37,425 nt of DNA from Pseudogulbenkiania sp. (GCA_016192025.1 JACPUY010000240.1:1-37425); one strand, 5' to 3'; counted from the first letter of the stretch, positions 1-10,103 are shown. Notes: a model not told the origin generated them from the sequence alone. Numbers and translations: made by a program.

Positions 1-969
1 CTTGACGTCGCCGACGATGGGCACGTCGACCTGCACGCGCTTGGCGATGGAGGACGGATCCACGTCGATGGGGATGATCTTCTTCGGCTTGGACAGGAAG
101 TGCGACGGCACGCTGATCACGCGGTCGTCGAAACGCGCGCCCACGGCGAGCAGCACGTCACAGTTCTGCATCGCCATATTGGCTTCGTAGGTGCCGTGCA
201 TGCCGAGCATGCCGAGGAATTGCGGATCGCTGCCCGGATAGGCGCCCAACCCCATCAGGGTGTTGGTACACGGCAGTCCGAGCGAGCGCACCAGTTCGGT
301 GACTTCCTGCTCTGCCCCGCCCTGCACCGCGCCGCCGCCGACGTAGACGTAGGGGCGCTTGGCTTCCAGGAGCAGGTTGACCGCCTTGCGGATCTGGCCC
401 GGATGGCCGCGCAGGACCGGTACATAGGAGCGGATGCTGACGCTTTCCGGGTAATGGAACTCGGCCAGCTTCTGCGTCACGTCCTTGGGGATGTCGACGA
501 CCACCGGACCGGGACGACCGGTCTTGGCGATGTAGAACGCCTTCTTGATGGTTTCCGCCAGTTCGTTGATGTCCTTCACCAGGAAGTTGTGCTTCACGCA
601 CGGCCGGGTGATCCCGACCATGTCGACTTCCTGGAAGGCGTCCAGACCGATGGCAGGGGTCGCCACCTGGCCGGACAGCACGACCAGCGGAATCGAGTCC
701 ATATAGGCGGTAGCAATGCCGGTCACGGCATTGGTCGCGCCCGGACCCGAGGTGACTAGTGCCACGCCGACCTTGTCGCTGGAGCGCGAGTAGGCGTCGG
801 CGGCATGCACCGCTGCCTGTTCGTGCCGCACCAGGACGTGCTTGAACTGGGTCTGCTTGAAGATGGCATCATAAATTTCAAGTACCGCGCCGCCGGGGTA
901 GCCGAAAACAAATTCGACTCCTTCTTCCTGCAGGCAGCGGACTACGATCTCCGCGCCCGAAATCTGCAT
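1..969 (-). CDS. ilvB: Acetolactate synthase large subunit, 3' end cut by the window edge
   Basis: Reverse-strand translation from ATG at 969: MQISGAEIVVRCLQEEGVEFVFGYPGGAVLEIYDAIF...VRHEQAAVHAADAYSRSSDKVGVALVTSGPGATNAVTGIATAYMDSIPLVVLSGQV, a classic ThDP-dependent AHAS N-terminus. Open to the window edge, so it is absent from the ORF track. Confidence 0.93.
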   Translation of the reverse strand, partial: MQISGAEIVVRCLQEEGVEFVFGYPGGAVLEIYDAIFKQTQFKHVLVRHEQAAVHAADAYSRSSDKVGVALVTSGPGATNAVTGIATAYMDSIPLVVLSGQVATPAIGLDAFQEVDMVGITRPCVKHNFLVKDINELAETIKKAFYIAKTGRPGPVVVDIPKDVTQKLAEFHYPESVSIRSYVPVLRGHPGQIRKAVNLLLEAKRPYVYVGGGAVQGGAEQEVTELVRSLGLPCTNTLMGLGAYPGSDPQFLGMLGMHGTYEANMAMQNCDVLLAVGARFDDRVISVPSHFLSKPKKIIPIDVDPSSIAKRVQVDVPIVGDVK

Positions 970-1199
970 CGTTGCCTCTTTTATGTGATGGTTTTGTCCC
1001 GTTATAGCCTCTGACCTTAGCGTATCTTGGAAAGACCGGTCAAGGGCTTTTGTGCACGTGCAAAACCCACGCAAATCCGATGCTTAACGGCATGCGGGGC
1101 GCGGTAGGCGCCGCCGCCACGCTCTGTTACCATTGCTTCCGGCAGCGTGATGGCGACGCCCTCGCAGCCTGTCCCAGACCAACCACCCTCATTTCCGGC

Positions 1200-1715
1200 A
1201 TGACACCTTCCCTGACCACCCCCGGCTTCGCCCGTCGTTTGCTCTGCCTGTTGTACGAACTGTTGCTGATGGCCGCGGTGCTGCTGTTCGCCTCCGCCTT
1301 GTTCACCCCGCTGAAGGCCTGGCTGGGCGCTTCGTTCTGGCTCGAGCAGCTGTTCCGGCTGTTCCTGGCGGCGGTGCTGTTCGGCTATTTCGGCCTGTCG
1401 TGGGTGCGCCGCGGCCAGACCGTGGCGATGAAGACCTGGCGCATCAAGCTGGTCGCCCGCGACGGCGGGCCGATAGGCTGGCCGCAGGCGCTGGGACGCT
1501 ACCTGGTGGCGCTGGCGCTGTTTGTCGGCATGCCGCTGCTCAGCTACCTGGGCTGGGAGCGCGCCTTCGGCCACACACCGCAGGCGCTGTGGTTGTCGCT
1601 GATCTGGTGGCTGATCCCCTATCTGACCGCCTTGCACGACAAGGAACGCCAGTTCCTGCACGACCAGCTGGCCGGCACGCGCCTGATCCTGCTGCCGCCG
1701 CGGCAGAAGGCGTAG
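1200..1715 (+). CDS. RDD family membrane protein
   Basis: ORF 1050..1715; the likely start is internal at 1200 (MTPSLTTPGFARRLLCLLYELLLMAAVLLF...). Hydrophobic segments plus the pattern RRGQTVAMKTWRIKLVARDGGPIGWPQALGRYLV, typical of RDD proteins. Confidence 0.8.
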   Translation: MTPSLTTPGFARRLLCLLYELLLMAAVLLFASALFTPLKAWLGASFWLEQLFRLFLAAVLFGYFGLSWVRRGQTVAMKTWRIKLVARDGGPIGWPQALGRYLVALALFVGMPLLSYLGWERAFGHTPQALWLSLIWWLIPYLTALHDKERQFLHDQLAGTRLILLPPRQKA

Positions 1716-1783
1716 CCCCTCCTCCCGACACAGGCTTGGACCAACCCCGACCCGCTTGGCCCAAGTGCTTTCTGCCCCCTTAA

Positions 1784-3094
1784 TCAAGCCTGGCCCGGAC
1801 AATACTGCAGCTGACCCGCCACGTAGGTGGCGGCGACGGCGCGGTCGTCGCCGAGGATCATCTGCACGAACAGTGCCTCCTGGATGTCGCGCACGTAGCG
1901 CATGCGGAAGTCGATCAGCGGCGTCGAGCGCAGGTTGAGCACCACCAGGTCGGCCTCCAGCCCGACCTCGATCGAACCGACCTTGTCCGCCAGCCCCAGC
2001 GCCTCGGCACTGCCGCGCGTGGCCAGGTAGAACGCTTGCGGCGCCGATAGCGGGAAGCCGTTGAGCTGTGCCGCCTCGTAGGCCGAGCGCATGGTGTGCA
2101 ACATGGAAAAGCTGGTGCCGGCGCCCAGATCGGAGGCCAGCCCGACCGTGACCGGCCGTGGCATGGCGCGGGCGCGGCGCAGGTCGAAACAGCCGGAGCC
2201 AAGGAAGAAGTTGGAACTGGGGCAATGCGCCAGGCTGGCGCCGCTGTCGTAAAGCAGCTGCAGTTCCTCTTCCTGCAGATGGATGCCGTGGCCGTAGACG
2301 GCGCGCGGCCGCAACAGGCCGTAATGCTGATAGACGCCGGTGTAGTGCGGGCAGTCCGGGTGCAGCGACTTGGCCCAGGCGATCTCGCGGGGCGTTTCCG
2401 CCAGGTGCGACTGGATCGCCATGTCCGGGTATTCGGCCGCCAGCGCGCCCAGCGCCTCCAGCTGAGCCGACGACGAGGTCGGCGCGAAGCGCGGGGTGAT
2501 GGCGTATTCGGCCCGTCCCCGGCCGTGCCAGCGGCCGATCAGCGCCTTGGACTCGTCGTAGGCCCGCTCGGCCGTGTCGAGTAGTGCCGCCGGCGCGAAT
2601 TGGTCCATGCATACCTTGCCGGCGATGAGCCGCATCCGGCGCCGCTCGGCGGCCTCGAACAGCGCGTCGACCGAGTCGGGGAACACGGTGCAGAACACCG
2701 CCGAGCTGGTCACGCCGTGACGCAACTGCTCGGCGAGGAACACCTCGGCCACCGCTGCGGCGTGCGCCTTGTCGGCGAAGCCCTGCTCGGTGACGAAGGT
2801 GTAGTGGTTGAGCCAGTCGATCAGCTGCTCGCCGTAGGCGGCGATCATCTCGGTCTGCGGATAGTGCACGTGGCAGTCGATGAAACCGGGCAGGATCAGG
2901 CCATCGGGGTAGCTCGTCACGACGACCTCCGGCCTCAGAGTCGGCAGCAATGTCGACGCCGGCCCGACGGCGGCGATGCGCCCGTCCTCCATCACCACCA
3001 CGGCGTCGGACTCGTGACGCATGCCGGCCTCGACGCCATAGAGCAAGGGGTCGCGGCTGAAGGTGAGCAGAGCGGCTCGAATCGCTGTTTTCAT
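1784..3094 (-). CDS. guaD: Guanine deaminase (amidohydrolase family)
   Basis: ORF 1784..3244, start inferred at MKTAIRAALLTFSRDPL (3094). Motifs PGFIDCHVHYPQTEMIAAYGEQLIDWLNHYTF, SHLAETPREI, YGHGIHL, GLASDLGAGTSFSML. Confidence 0.88.
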   Translation of the reverse strand: MKTAIRAALLTFSRDPLLYGVEAGMRHESDAVVVMEDGRIAAVGPASTLLPTLRPEVVVTSYPDGLILPGFIDCHVHYPQTEMIAAYGEQLIDWLNHYTFVTEQGFADKAHAAAVAEVFLAEQLRHGVTSSAVFCTVFPDSVDALFEAAERRRMRLIAGKVCMDQFAPAALLDTAERAYDESKALIGRWHGRGRAEYAITPRFAPTSSSAQLEALGALAAEYPDMAIQSHLAETPREIAWAKSLHPDCPHYTGVYQHYGLLRPRAVYGHGIHLQEEELQLLYDSGASLAHCPSSNFFLGSGCFDLRRARAMPRPVTVGLASDLGAGTSFSMLHTMRSAYEAAQLNGFPLSAPQAFYLATRGSAEALGLADKVGSIEVGLEADLVVLNLRSTPLIDFRMRYVRDIQEALFVQMILGDDRAVAATYVAGQLQYCPGQA

Positions 3095-3156
3095 GCTTGG
3101 CCTCATTGCACAATGCCTGCCCTTCATCATGGCAGGCAAGCACCGGCTCTCCCATG

Positions 3157-3180
3157 AAAAAAGCCACCGGACGGTGGCTT
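3157..3180 (-). terminator. Rho-independent terminator after the lytic transglycosylase gene
   Basis: Minus strand: AAGCCACCGTCCGGTGGCTTTTTTCAT; GC-rich hairpin followed by a T run. Confidence 0.8.
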
Positions 3181-3183
3181 GTT

Positions 3184-3831
3184 TCAGTTCTGCGGCGCGG
3201 CGCCTTCCAGCCGGACCGTGCGCAAGGTGGCGGGCGGCTGCCACTGCCAGTGGGCGCGCAAGGCGCCCAGCACCAGGTTGGGGTAGTCCGCGCGGCCGAG
3301 GCTGCCGTTGTAGCGTCCCAGCGCGCGGAACAGGTTGCCGCGCTCGATATCGAGGTAATGGCGCAGGATGGTGCAGCCGTAGCGCAGGTTGGTGGTGAGT
3401 TCGAACAGGTTGTGCTCGTTGTTGCCGATATGGCGCACCCAGAACGGCATCACCTGCATCAGTCCGCGCGCGCCGGCGCCGGACACGGCGTACTTCTTGA
3501 AGCCGCTCTCGACCTGGATCAGCCCCAGCACCAGTTGCGGGTCGAGGCCGGCGCGCGTGGCCTCGTACTGGATGGCTGTGAGCAGGCGCTGGCGCAGCCA
3601 GGGGTCGGGGATGCGCTTTTCCAGCCGGCGCGACATCTCGACGAGCCAGACCTGGCCTTCGCGCGCGTCGTCGAACACCAGCCGCGGCGCGTTGGCGTCC
3701 GTCACCGAGCGACGCATGGCCGAGGCCACGTTAGCCGACAGCGCTTCCTCGCGCTGCGCGCCGGCCCAGGCCGGAACGGCGGCGAACAGCAACAGCGCGA
3801 ACAGTCCGGAACGCAAGTCAGGCGGCATCAC
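3184..3831 (-). CDS. Lytic transglycosylase SLT domain protein
   Basis: Signal-peptide-like N-terminus; [32 protein letters not shown] and [17 protein letters not shown] are SLT/Slt70-like catalytic motifs. ATGA overlap with the proS stop. Confidence 0.88.
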   Translation of the reverse strand: MMPPDLRSGLFALLLFAAVPAWAGAQREEALSANVASAMRRSVTDANAPRLVFDDAREGQVWLVEMSRRLEKRIPDPWLRQRLLTAIQYEATRAGLDPQLVLGLIQVESGFKKYAVSGAGARGLMQVMPFWVRHIGNNEHNLFELTTNLRYGCTILRHYLDIERGNLFRALGRYNGSLGRADYPNLVLGALRAHWQWQPPATLRTVRLEGAAPQN

Positions 3832-5543
3832 TTACCCAATTTGGCTAGCACATGCTCCAGAATAGCATCAACGGCCATGCCGGTGGCTTCGCTGTCGCGG
3901 CGGTGCTGGTACTCCACCTTGCCTTCCTTGAGGCCGCGGTCACCGATGGTGACGCGGTGCGGCACGCCGATCAGCTCCCAGTCGGCGAACATCGCGCCCG
4001 GGCGCTCGCCACGATCGTCGAGGATGACGTCGACGCCGTTGGCGACGAGGTCGGCGTAGAGCTTGTCGGCGGCGGCCTTGACTTCGGCCGAGCGGTCGTA
4101 GCCGACCGGGCAGACCACCACGGTGAACGGGGCGATGGCGTCCGGCCAGATGATGCCCTTGTCGTCGAAGTTCTGCTCGATGGCGGCGCCGAGGATGCGC
4201 GACACGCCGATGCCGTAGCAGCCCATTTCGAAGAACTTCGGCTTGCCGTCTTCGTCGAGGAAGGTGGCGTTCATCGCCTTGGAGTACTTGGTGCCGAGGT
4301 AGAACACGTGGCCGACCTCGATGCCGCGCTGGATCGCCAGCACACCCTTGCCGTCCGGGCTCGGGTCGCCTTCCACCACGTTGCGGATATCGGCAACGAT
4401 CGGCTCGGGGCAGTCGCGGCCGAAGTTGACGCCGGTGAAGTGCTGGTCGTCCTCGTTGGCGCCGGTGATCATGTCGGCCATCTTGGCCACGGTGCGGTCG
4501 GCGTAGACCTTGCCCGGGAAGTTGACCGGGCCCAGCGAGCCGGGGTTGGCGCCGAAGGCGATACGGATGGCATCGGGGCTGGCGAAGGTCAGCGGGCTTT
4601 TCACGCCATCCAGCTTGCCGGCCTTGACCTCGTTCAGTTCGTGGTCGCCGCGCACCAGCAGCAGCACCGGCTGGCCCTCGTCGCCGTCGCCGTCCACCAC
4701 CACGGCCTTGACGGTCTGCTTGATGTCGACCTTGAGGAAGTCCACCAGGTCGGCGATGGTCTTCACCTTCGGGGTGTACACCTTTTCCATGTCGGCGGAA
4801 GGCGCCGGACGCTCGCCAGCCGGGGCCGCCGCTTCGGCCAGCTCGATGTTGGCGGCGTAGTCGGAGTCCGGGCAGTAGACGATGGCGTCTTCGCCGGTGG
4901 CAGCGATCACCTGGAATTCGTGCGAGCGGTCGCCGCCGATGGCACCGGTGTCGGCCGCCACCGCGCGGTAGGTCAGGCCGATGCGGTCGAAGATCTGGCA
5001 GTAGGCGGCGTACATATTGTCGTAGCTGACGCCGGCGGCGTCGGCGCTGCGGTCGAAGGAGTAGGCGTCCTTCATCAGGAACTCGCGGCAGCGCATCACG
5101 CCGAAACGCGGGCGGCGCTCGTCGCGGAACTTGGTCTGGATCTGGTAGCAGTTCTTCGGCAGCGCGCGGTAGCTCTTCAGCTCGCCGCGCACCAGGTCGG
5201 TGACGACCTCTTCCGAAGTCGGCTGGATCACGAAATCGCGCTCGTGGCGGTCCTTGAAGCGCAGCATCTCCTCGCCCATGGTGTCCCAGCGCCCGGTTTC
5301 CTGCCACAGCCCGGCCGGCTGCACGATCGGCATCGACACCTCGATGGCGCCGGCACGGTTCATTTCTTCGCGCACGATGGTCTCCACCTTGCGCAGTGCC
5401 TTCAGGCCCATCGGCATCCACGAGTAGATGCCGGCAGCGGCCTTGCGGATGAAACCGGCGCGCAGCATCAGTTTCTGGCTGACGATGTCGGCGTCGGCGG
5501 GAGCTTCTTTCAGGGTGGCGATGAAAAACTGCGAGGCGCGCAT
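3828..5543 (-). CDS. proS: Prolyl-tRNA synthetase
   Basis: [86 protein letters not shown]... bacterial ProS; ORF 3828..5834 trimmed to ATG at 5543. Confidence 0.96.
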   Translation of the reverse strand: MRASQFFIATLKEAPADADIVSQKLMLRAGFIRKAAAGIYSWMPMGLKALRKVETIVREEMNRAGAIEVSMPIVQPAGLWQETGRWDTMGEEMLRFKDRHERDFVIQPTSEEVVTDLVRGELKSYRALPKNCYQIQTKFRDERRPRFGVMRCREFLMKDAYSFDRSADAAGVSYDNMYAAYCQIFDRIGLTYRAVAADTGAIGGDRSHEFQVIAATGEDAIVYCPDSDYAANIELAEAAAPAGERPAPSADMEKVYTPKVKTIADLVDFLKVDIKQTVKAVVVDGDGDEGQPVLLLVRGDHELNEVKAGKLDGVKSPLTFASPDAIRIAFGANPGSLGPVNFPGKVYADRTVAKMADMITGANEDDQHFTGVNFGRDCPEPIVADIRNVVEGDPSPDGKGVLAIQRGIEVGHVFYLGTKYSKAMNATFLDEDGKPKFFEMGCYGIGVSRILGAAIEQNFDDKGIIWPDAIAPFTVVVCPVGYDRSAEVKAAADKLYADLVANGVDVILDDRGERPGAMFADWELIGVPHRVTIGDRGLKEGKVEYQHRRDSEATGMAVDAILEHVLAKLGK

Positions 5544-5994
5544 GGCGTGATGTCCTTGGAAATCCGGATAAATGGCGTTGATTGTAGCGGTTTGCGTGGG
5601 GCGGGGGGAAGCGTGGCACCCAAGTCGCCACGCCGGGCCGGAACGCCACGAGCGCCGGGGTGATGTAGCCGGCCGGCGGGCATCTCCCGGCTCTGGCCGT
5701 TGAATCCCGCTCAATGAATGTGGACTTCGCAGGTGGGCAGGCAGTTTTCGGCCGCACGATAATCCGTCCCGGCCGAGCTCCGGCGGCGCTAAATGGTGTA
5801 GTGAAAGTGAGGCTGACGCAGTGACCAGCGCCAAGTCCGCCTCGCCCGCCCCAGCGCCTCGTCTTCCTCCAATGCGGTGGTCCTCGCCATACTGGGAGAC
5901 GCCGCATGAAGCGGATCGACTGTCTCCCGCTCTTGGCCGAGGAAAGACTCGGGCCTTTGCCGACTGGGCCGAGTGCGCCGGAACCCGGCCCGCC

Positions 5995-6011
5995 GTTAAG
6001 CTTCGGTTAAG
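5995..6011 (+). promoter_or_regulatory. PmrA/BasR-box-like tandem repeat GTTAAG-N5-GTTAAG
   Basis: GTTAAGCTTCGGTTAAG: two TTAAG half-sites with 11-nt periodicity (YTTAAK-N5-YTTAAK architecture, first base of each half-site deviates) directly upstream of the PAP2 phosphatase gene. Confidence 0.5.
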
Positions 6012-6025
6012 CTTGGCGGACTAGC

Positions 6026-6775
6026 TTGGCGAATTACTCCGTTGACGCTCCCGTCCCGCCGCCGATGCTCCCAGACCAGACCGGATTCCTGTCGCGCCAA
6101 CTGCTGCTCCTGGGCGGGCTGGCGCTGCTGCTGTGGTTCACCTTTCGCTTTACCGCGCTCGACGCGTGGCTCGCCGGGCTGTATTTCGACTCGGCCAGCC
6201 GCAGCTTTCCGCTCAAGGACGCGCAGTGGCTGGAATGGTTCAACCACCGCCTGGCGAAATACCTGATCATCGGCTTTGCCGTGATCAGCGGTGGGCGGGC
6301 CGCGTGTCATCGCGACGGGCGGCTGGCGCGCAGCGTGGTCGCGCTGGCCGGTGCGGCGCTGACGGTGTCGCTGCTGAAGGCGCACAGCGCGCATTCCTGC
6401 CCGTGGGACCTGGCGGCCTACGGCGGTCACGCCTTGCCGTTTGAGCTATTTGCCACCAAATCGGCCACCCCCGGGCCGGGGCGCTGCTTCCCCGGCGGCC
6501 ACGCTGCCACTGGCTTCGCTCTGATGGCGATGGCCTTCACCGCCCCTACTTGGCAGCGGGCGCGGCTGTGGCTGGCCGGCGGCTTTGCCTGTGGCGTGCT
6601 GATGGGTTGGGGGCAGCTGATGCGCGGCGCACATTTCCTGTCGCACAATCTGTGGAGTGCCTGGCTGTGCTGGGCGGTGATCGTGCTGGTGATGACCTTG
6701 TGGCCGCAACGGGCAAGCGTCACACAGGCCGGACAGCGAGAGCATGCGCCGGGTCCGGCCCAATCGACAAAATGA
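6026..6775 (+). CDS. PAP2-family phosphatase (membrane phosphatase; lipid A/undecaprenyl-PP type candidate)
   Basis: LLKAHSAHSCPWDLAAYGG, GRCFPGGHAATGFALMAM and MRGAHFLSHNLWSAW correspond to the three PAP2 motifs; several TM segments. Start uncertain: TTG 6026 or ATG 6065. Confidence 0.83.
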   Translation: MANYSVDAPVPPPMLPDQTGFLSRQLLLLGGLALLLWFTFRFTALDAWLAGLYFDSASRSFPLKDAQWLEWFNHRLAKYLIIGFAVISGGRAACHRDGRLARSVVALAGAALTVSLLKAHSAHSCPWDLAAYGGHALPFELFATKSATPGPGRCFPGGHAATGFALMAMAFTAPTWQRARLWLAGGFACGVLMGWGQLMRGAHFLSHNLWSAWLCWAVIVLVMTLWPQRASVTQAGQREHAPGPAQSTK

Positions 6776-6958
6776 CGTCCCCCGGCGCTGTGGCAGGCTC
6801 CCGACAGAAATGCCGACACGCCGCGCCAATTGCCTGCCGGCCCTTTGCACTGTCCCGGCACAGGAGTAAGCTTCGCGCTCATTGACCATCTACCGCACTG
6901 CAGCAACCTTCCTGGCAACTCGGCTTGCTGCCATAAAAACGGCAAAAAACAGAACACT

Positions 6959-8824
6959 ATGCAAGCACACAGCAAGCAGGCGCTGGCCGGCATCACCCTC
7001 GCCGCGCTGGGCGTGGTGTACGGCGACATCGGCACCAGCCCGCTTTATACCCTCAAGGAATGCTTCGCCGGCCACGGCTTGCCGGTCACCCCGGGTAACG
7101 TGCTCGGCATCCTGTCGATGATTTTCTGGTCGCTGCTGTTCGTGGTGACGCTCAAGTACGTGATCTTCATCCTCAAGGCCGACAACCGCGGCGAAGGCGG
7201 CATCATGTCGCTGATGGCGCTGGCCCGGCACGCCGCCACCGAGCAGCGGCGCGGGCTGATCGTCGTGCTGGGGCTGTTCGGCGCGGCCCTGTTCTACGGC
7301 GACGCCATCATCACCCCGGCCATCTCCGTGCTGTCCGCGGCGGAGGGGCTGGAGGTAATCACGCCGGAGCTGGAGCCTTACGTACTGCCGATGTCGATCG
7401 CGGTGCTGGTGGGGCTGTTCCTGATCCAGCGCTTTGGCACCGCCAGCGTCGGCATGCTGTTCGGCCCGGTCATGCTGCTGTGGTTCGGCACGCTGGGCGG
7501 GCTCGGCCTGTATCAGATCATCAACACCCCGCAGGTGCTGGCGGCGTTGAATCCGCTGCACGCCATCGACTTCCTGGTCACACACGGCAGGGAGGCATTC
7601 CTGGCACTGGGCGCGGTGGTGCTGGCGCTGACCGGGGCCGAGGCGCTGTACGCCGACATGGGGCACTTCGGGCGCCGGCCGATCCGGTTGGCCTGGTTCG
7701 GCCTGGTGCTGCCTGCGCTGTTGCTCAACTACTTCGGCCAGGGTGCGCTGCTGATGGTGGACCCTTCCGCGATCCGCAACCCGTTCTACCTGCTGGCCCC
7801 GTCCTGGGCGCTGATGCCGCTGATCGTGCTGGCCACGCTGGCCACGGTGATCGCCTCGCAGGCGGTGATTTCCGGTGCCTACTCGCTGACCCGCCAGGCC
7901 ATCCAGCTCGGTTACTGCCCGCGCATGGACATCCTGCACACCTCGGCCAAGGAAATCGGCCAGATCTATCTGCCATTCGTGAACTGGGGGCTGCTGATCG
8001 CGGTCATGGTGGTGGTGCTGACGTTCCAGTCCTCCGGCAACCTGGCCGCCGCCTACGGCATCGCGGTAACCGGCACCATGGTGATCACCACGCTGCTCGC
8101 CTACGTGGTGGCGCGCGCCAACTGGCGCTGGCCGCTGCCGCTGGCAGTGGTCGTCGTGTCGTTCTTCCTGGTGATCGACCTGGGCTTCTTCAGTGCCAAC
8201 GCGCTCAAGCTGTTCTCCGGTGGCTGGCTGCCGCTGGTGATCGGCCTGGCCGTGTTCACACTGATGGCGACCTGGAAGCGCGGCCGCGAACTGCTGCTGG
8301 CACGGCTGAGCGAACAGGCCATCCCGCTCGACAGCTTCGTCGAAAACATGGAGTCGTTTCCGCCCAAACGGGTGCAGGGCACAGCGGTGTTCCTGACCAG
8401 CACGCTGCACGGCGTGCCGCACGCGCTGCTGCACAACCTGAAACACAACAAGGTCCTGCACGAGCGCATCGTGCTGATGACGATCCGCGGTGAGGACGTG
8501 CCCTACGTCGCGCCAGCGGAACGGGTACGCGTTACCCGCCTGTCCAACTCGTTTTGGCAGGTGGAGGCGTTCTACGGCTTCCAGGAAACGCCGAACGTGC
8601 AGGACATTCTCGACCTTTGCGGACAGCAGGGCCTGGAGTTCGAGGTGATGGATACCTCGTTCTTCCTGTCGCGCGAGACGCTGCTTTCCACCGACCGGCC
8701 CGGCATGGCGCGCTGGCGCGAGCAGATGTTCGTATGGATGAGCAAGAACGCGCTCCGGGCCACCGACTTCTTCCACATCCCGACCAACCGCGTGGTGGAA
8801 CTGGGCGCACAGATCGAGCTGTAA
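6959..8824 (+). CDS. kup: Low-affinity potassium transporter Kup
   Basis: MQAHSKQALAGITLAALGVVYGDIGTSPLYTLKECF...DNRGEGGIMSLMALARH...GDAIITPAISVLSAAEGLE; KUP signature throughout. Confidence 0.95.
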   Translation: MQAHSKQALAGITLAALGVVYGDIGTSPLYTLKECFAGHGLPVTPGNVLGILSMIFWSLLFVVTLKYVIFILKADNRGEGGIMSLMALARHAATEQRRGLIVVLGLFGAALFYGDAIITPAISVLSAAEGLEVITPELEPYVLPMSIAVLVGLFLIQRFGTASVGMLFGPVMLLWFGTLGGLGLYQIINTPQVLAALNPLHAIDFLVTHGREAFLALGAVVLALTGAEALYADMGHFGRRPIRLAWFGLVLPALLLNYFGQGALLMVDPSAIRNPFYLLAPSWALMPLIVLATLATVIASQAVISGAYSLTRQAIQLGYCPRMDILHTSAKEIGQIYLPFVNWGLLIAVMVVVLTFQSSGNLAAAYGIAVTGTMVITTLLAYVVARANWRWPLPLAVVVVSFFLVIDLGFFSANALKLFSGGWLPLVIGLAVFTLMATWKRGRELLLARLSEQAIPLDSFVENMESFPPKRVQGTAVFLTSTLHGVPHALLHNLKHNKVLHERIVLMTIRGEDVPYVAPAERVRVTRLSNSFWQVEAFYGFQETPNVQDILDLCGQQGLEFEVMDTSFFLSRETLLSTDRPGMARWREQMFVWMSKNALRATDFFHIPTNRVVELGAQIEL

Positions 8825-8848
8825 GCGCCACGCCCCTCCGGAAGCACG

Positions 8849-8876
8849 AAACGGCCGCTCAGCGGCCGTTTTGTTA
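8849..8876 (+). terminator. Rho-independent terminator after kup
   Basis: AACGGCCGCTCAGCGGCCGTTTTGTT: GC stem followed by T-rich tail. Confidence 0.75.
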
Positions 8877-8896
8877 TGCCTGGGTTGGCCAAAGGT

Positions 8897-9931
8897 TCAC
8901 TCAGCCGGCAGGTCCGCCAGCCTCCTCAGCCGCGCCCAGTCGAAGTACGGCCCCGGGTCGGTCTTGCGTCCCGGCGCGATGTGCTCGTGCCCGGTCATGC
9001 CACAGAGCCCCAACTGCTGCTTGAGCAGGCGGGCCAGCGCGATTAGCGTGCGGTACTGCGCATCGGCAAACGGCTCGAAGTCGCAGCCTTCCAGTTCCAC
9101 CCCGAGCGAGAAATCGTTGCAGCGTTCGCGTCCGCGCCAGCTCGACACGCCGGCGTGCCAGGCGCGTTCGGTCACCGGCACGAACTGCACCAGCTCGCCG
9201 TTGCGACGGATGAAGAAATGCGCCGACACGCGCAAGTGATGGATGGTGGCGTAATAGGGATGCTCGGCCGGATCGAGGGTGTTGGTGAACAGCTGCTCGA
9301 CACCCGGTCCACCGTAGCGATAGGGCGGCAGGCTGATGTTGTGCACCACCAGCAATTCCGCCGCCACGCCGTCGGCGCGCGCGTCGCGGTTGGGCGAGGG
9401 GCAGCGGCGCGCCTCGGGCACCCAGCCGGCGGCGTCGAGCGACAGCGCCGGTAGCGCCGCCTCGTCGGCCGGGCGGGCATAGGCCAGCCGCCACAGCGCG
9501 AGCCCGCCCGGCGTCTGCCAGCGCTGCTCGGGCACGAAGCCGGCCTTGGCATAGAGCCGCAACGCGGCACGGTTGGCCTCGGCGGTATCCACCGTCACCC
9601 GGGGATGCGCGGCCAGCAAGGCGTTGACCAGGCGGTAGCCCCAGCCTGCGCCGAAATATGCGGGATCGACCACGGTGCGCTGAATATGCACCGCGTCGCC
9701 CTCCTCGTCGTACACCAGCAAGCCACGCAGCGCTGTGCCCTCGAACGCGGCGAGCAGCCGGTACGGGCAAGCCGCCACCGCCGCTGGGCCGTCCCACAGC
9801 AGCGGCAGGTCGGGCGGATCGCCGAGCCAGTCCAGTTCAACCTGGTGAGCAGACTGCTGCAGATGAAAGGCCGCATCGGCCAGGCCCGGTTCGGACCAGT
9901 CCGCGCTAAGCACGACGAACGGTTCATTCAT
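8897..9931 (-). CDS. Fusion protein: N-terminal GNAT acetyltransferase domain + C-terminal AmpD (1,6-anhydro-N-acetylmuramyl-L-alanine amidase)
   Basis: Single uninterrupted 344-aa ORF. N-terminal part: VVDPAYFGAGWGYRLVNALLAAHP...NRAALRLYAKAGFVPEQ (GNAT). C-terminal part: LLVVHNISLPPYRYGGPGVEQLFTNTLDP...HLRVSAHFFIRRNGELVQFVP...RAWHAGVSSWRGRERCNDFSLGVELEG...MTGHEHIAPGRKTDPGPYFDW (AmpD with zinc ligands and catalytic residues retained). Confidence 0.88.
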   Translation of the reverse strand: MNEPFVVLSADWSEPGLADAAFHLQQSAHQVELDWLGDPPDLPLLWDGPAAVAACPYRLLAAFEGTALRGLLVYDEEGDAVHIQRTVVDPAYFGAGWGYRLVNALLAAHPRVTVDTAEANRAALRLYAKAGFVPEQRWQTPGGLALWRLAYARPADEAALPALSLDAAGWVPEARRCPSPNRDARADGVAAELLVVHNISLPPYRYGGPGVEQLFTNTLDPAEHPYYATIHHLRVSAHFFIRRNGELVQFVPVTERAWHAGVSSWRGRERCNDFSLGVELEGCDFEPFADAQYRTLIALARLLKQQLGLCGMTGHEHIAPGRKTDPGPYFDWARLRRLADLPAE

Positions 9932-10103
9932 GGCTGGACACTTTCGGCAAAAGGGGAACAGGTGGCGGCTGGACGGCGATCATTCTGTCATTGTGGAGCA
10001 GAAGCCGTCCGGCGGCCAAGCTGTCTGGCGTTTCTTGAGCGCGATCATGGTCTCGCCCGGCCGGCTCGGGCACACTGGACGCCCATGCCCCAGGAGCCCG
10101 ACC

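Noticed and set aside
3852-5663. 603-aa plus-strand ORF and 655-aa alternative minus ORF over proS
   Set aside because: Out-of-frame reading of the well-supported proS gene.
5821-6024. 67-aa ORF between proS and the PAP2 gene
   Set aside because: GTG start, low-complexity composition, overlaps the putative PmrA box; not supported as coding.
6890-8776. 628-aa minus-strand ORF over kup
   Set aside because: Antisense shadow of a clear Kup transporter.
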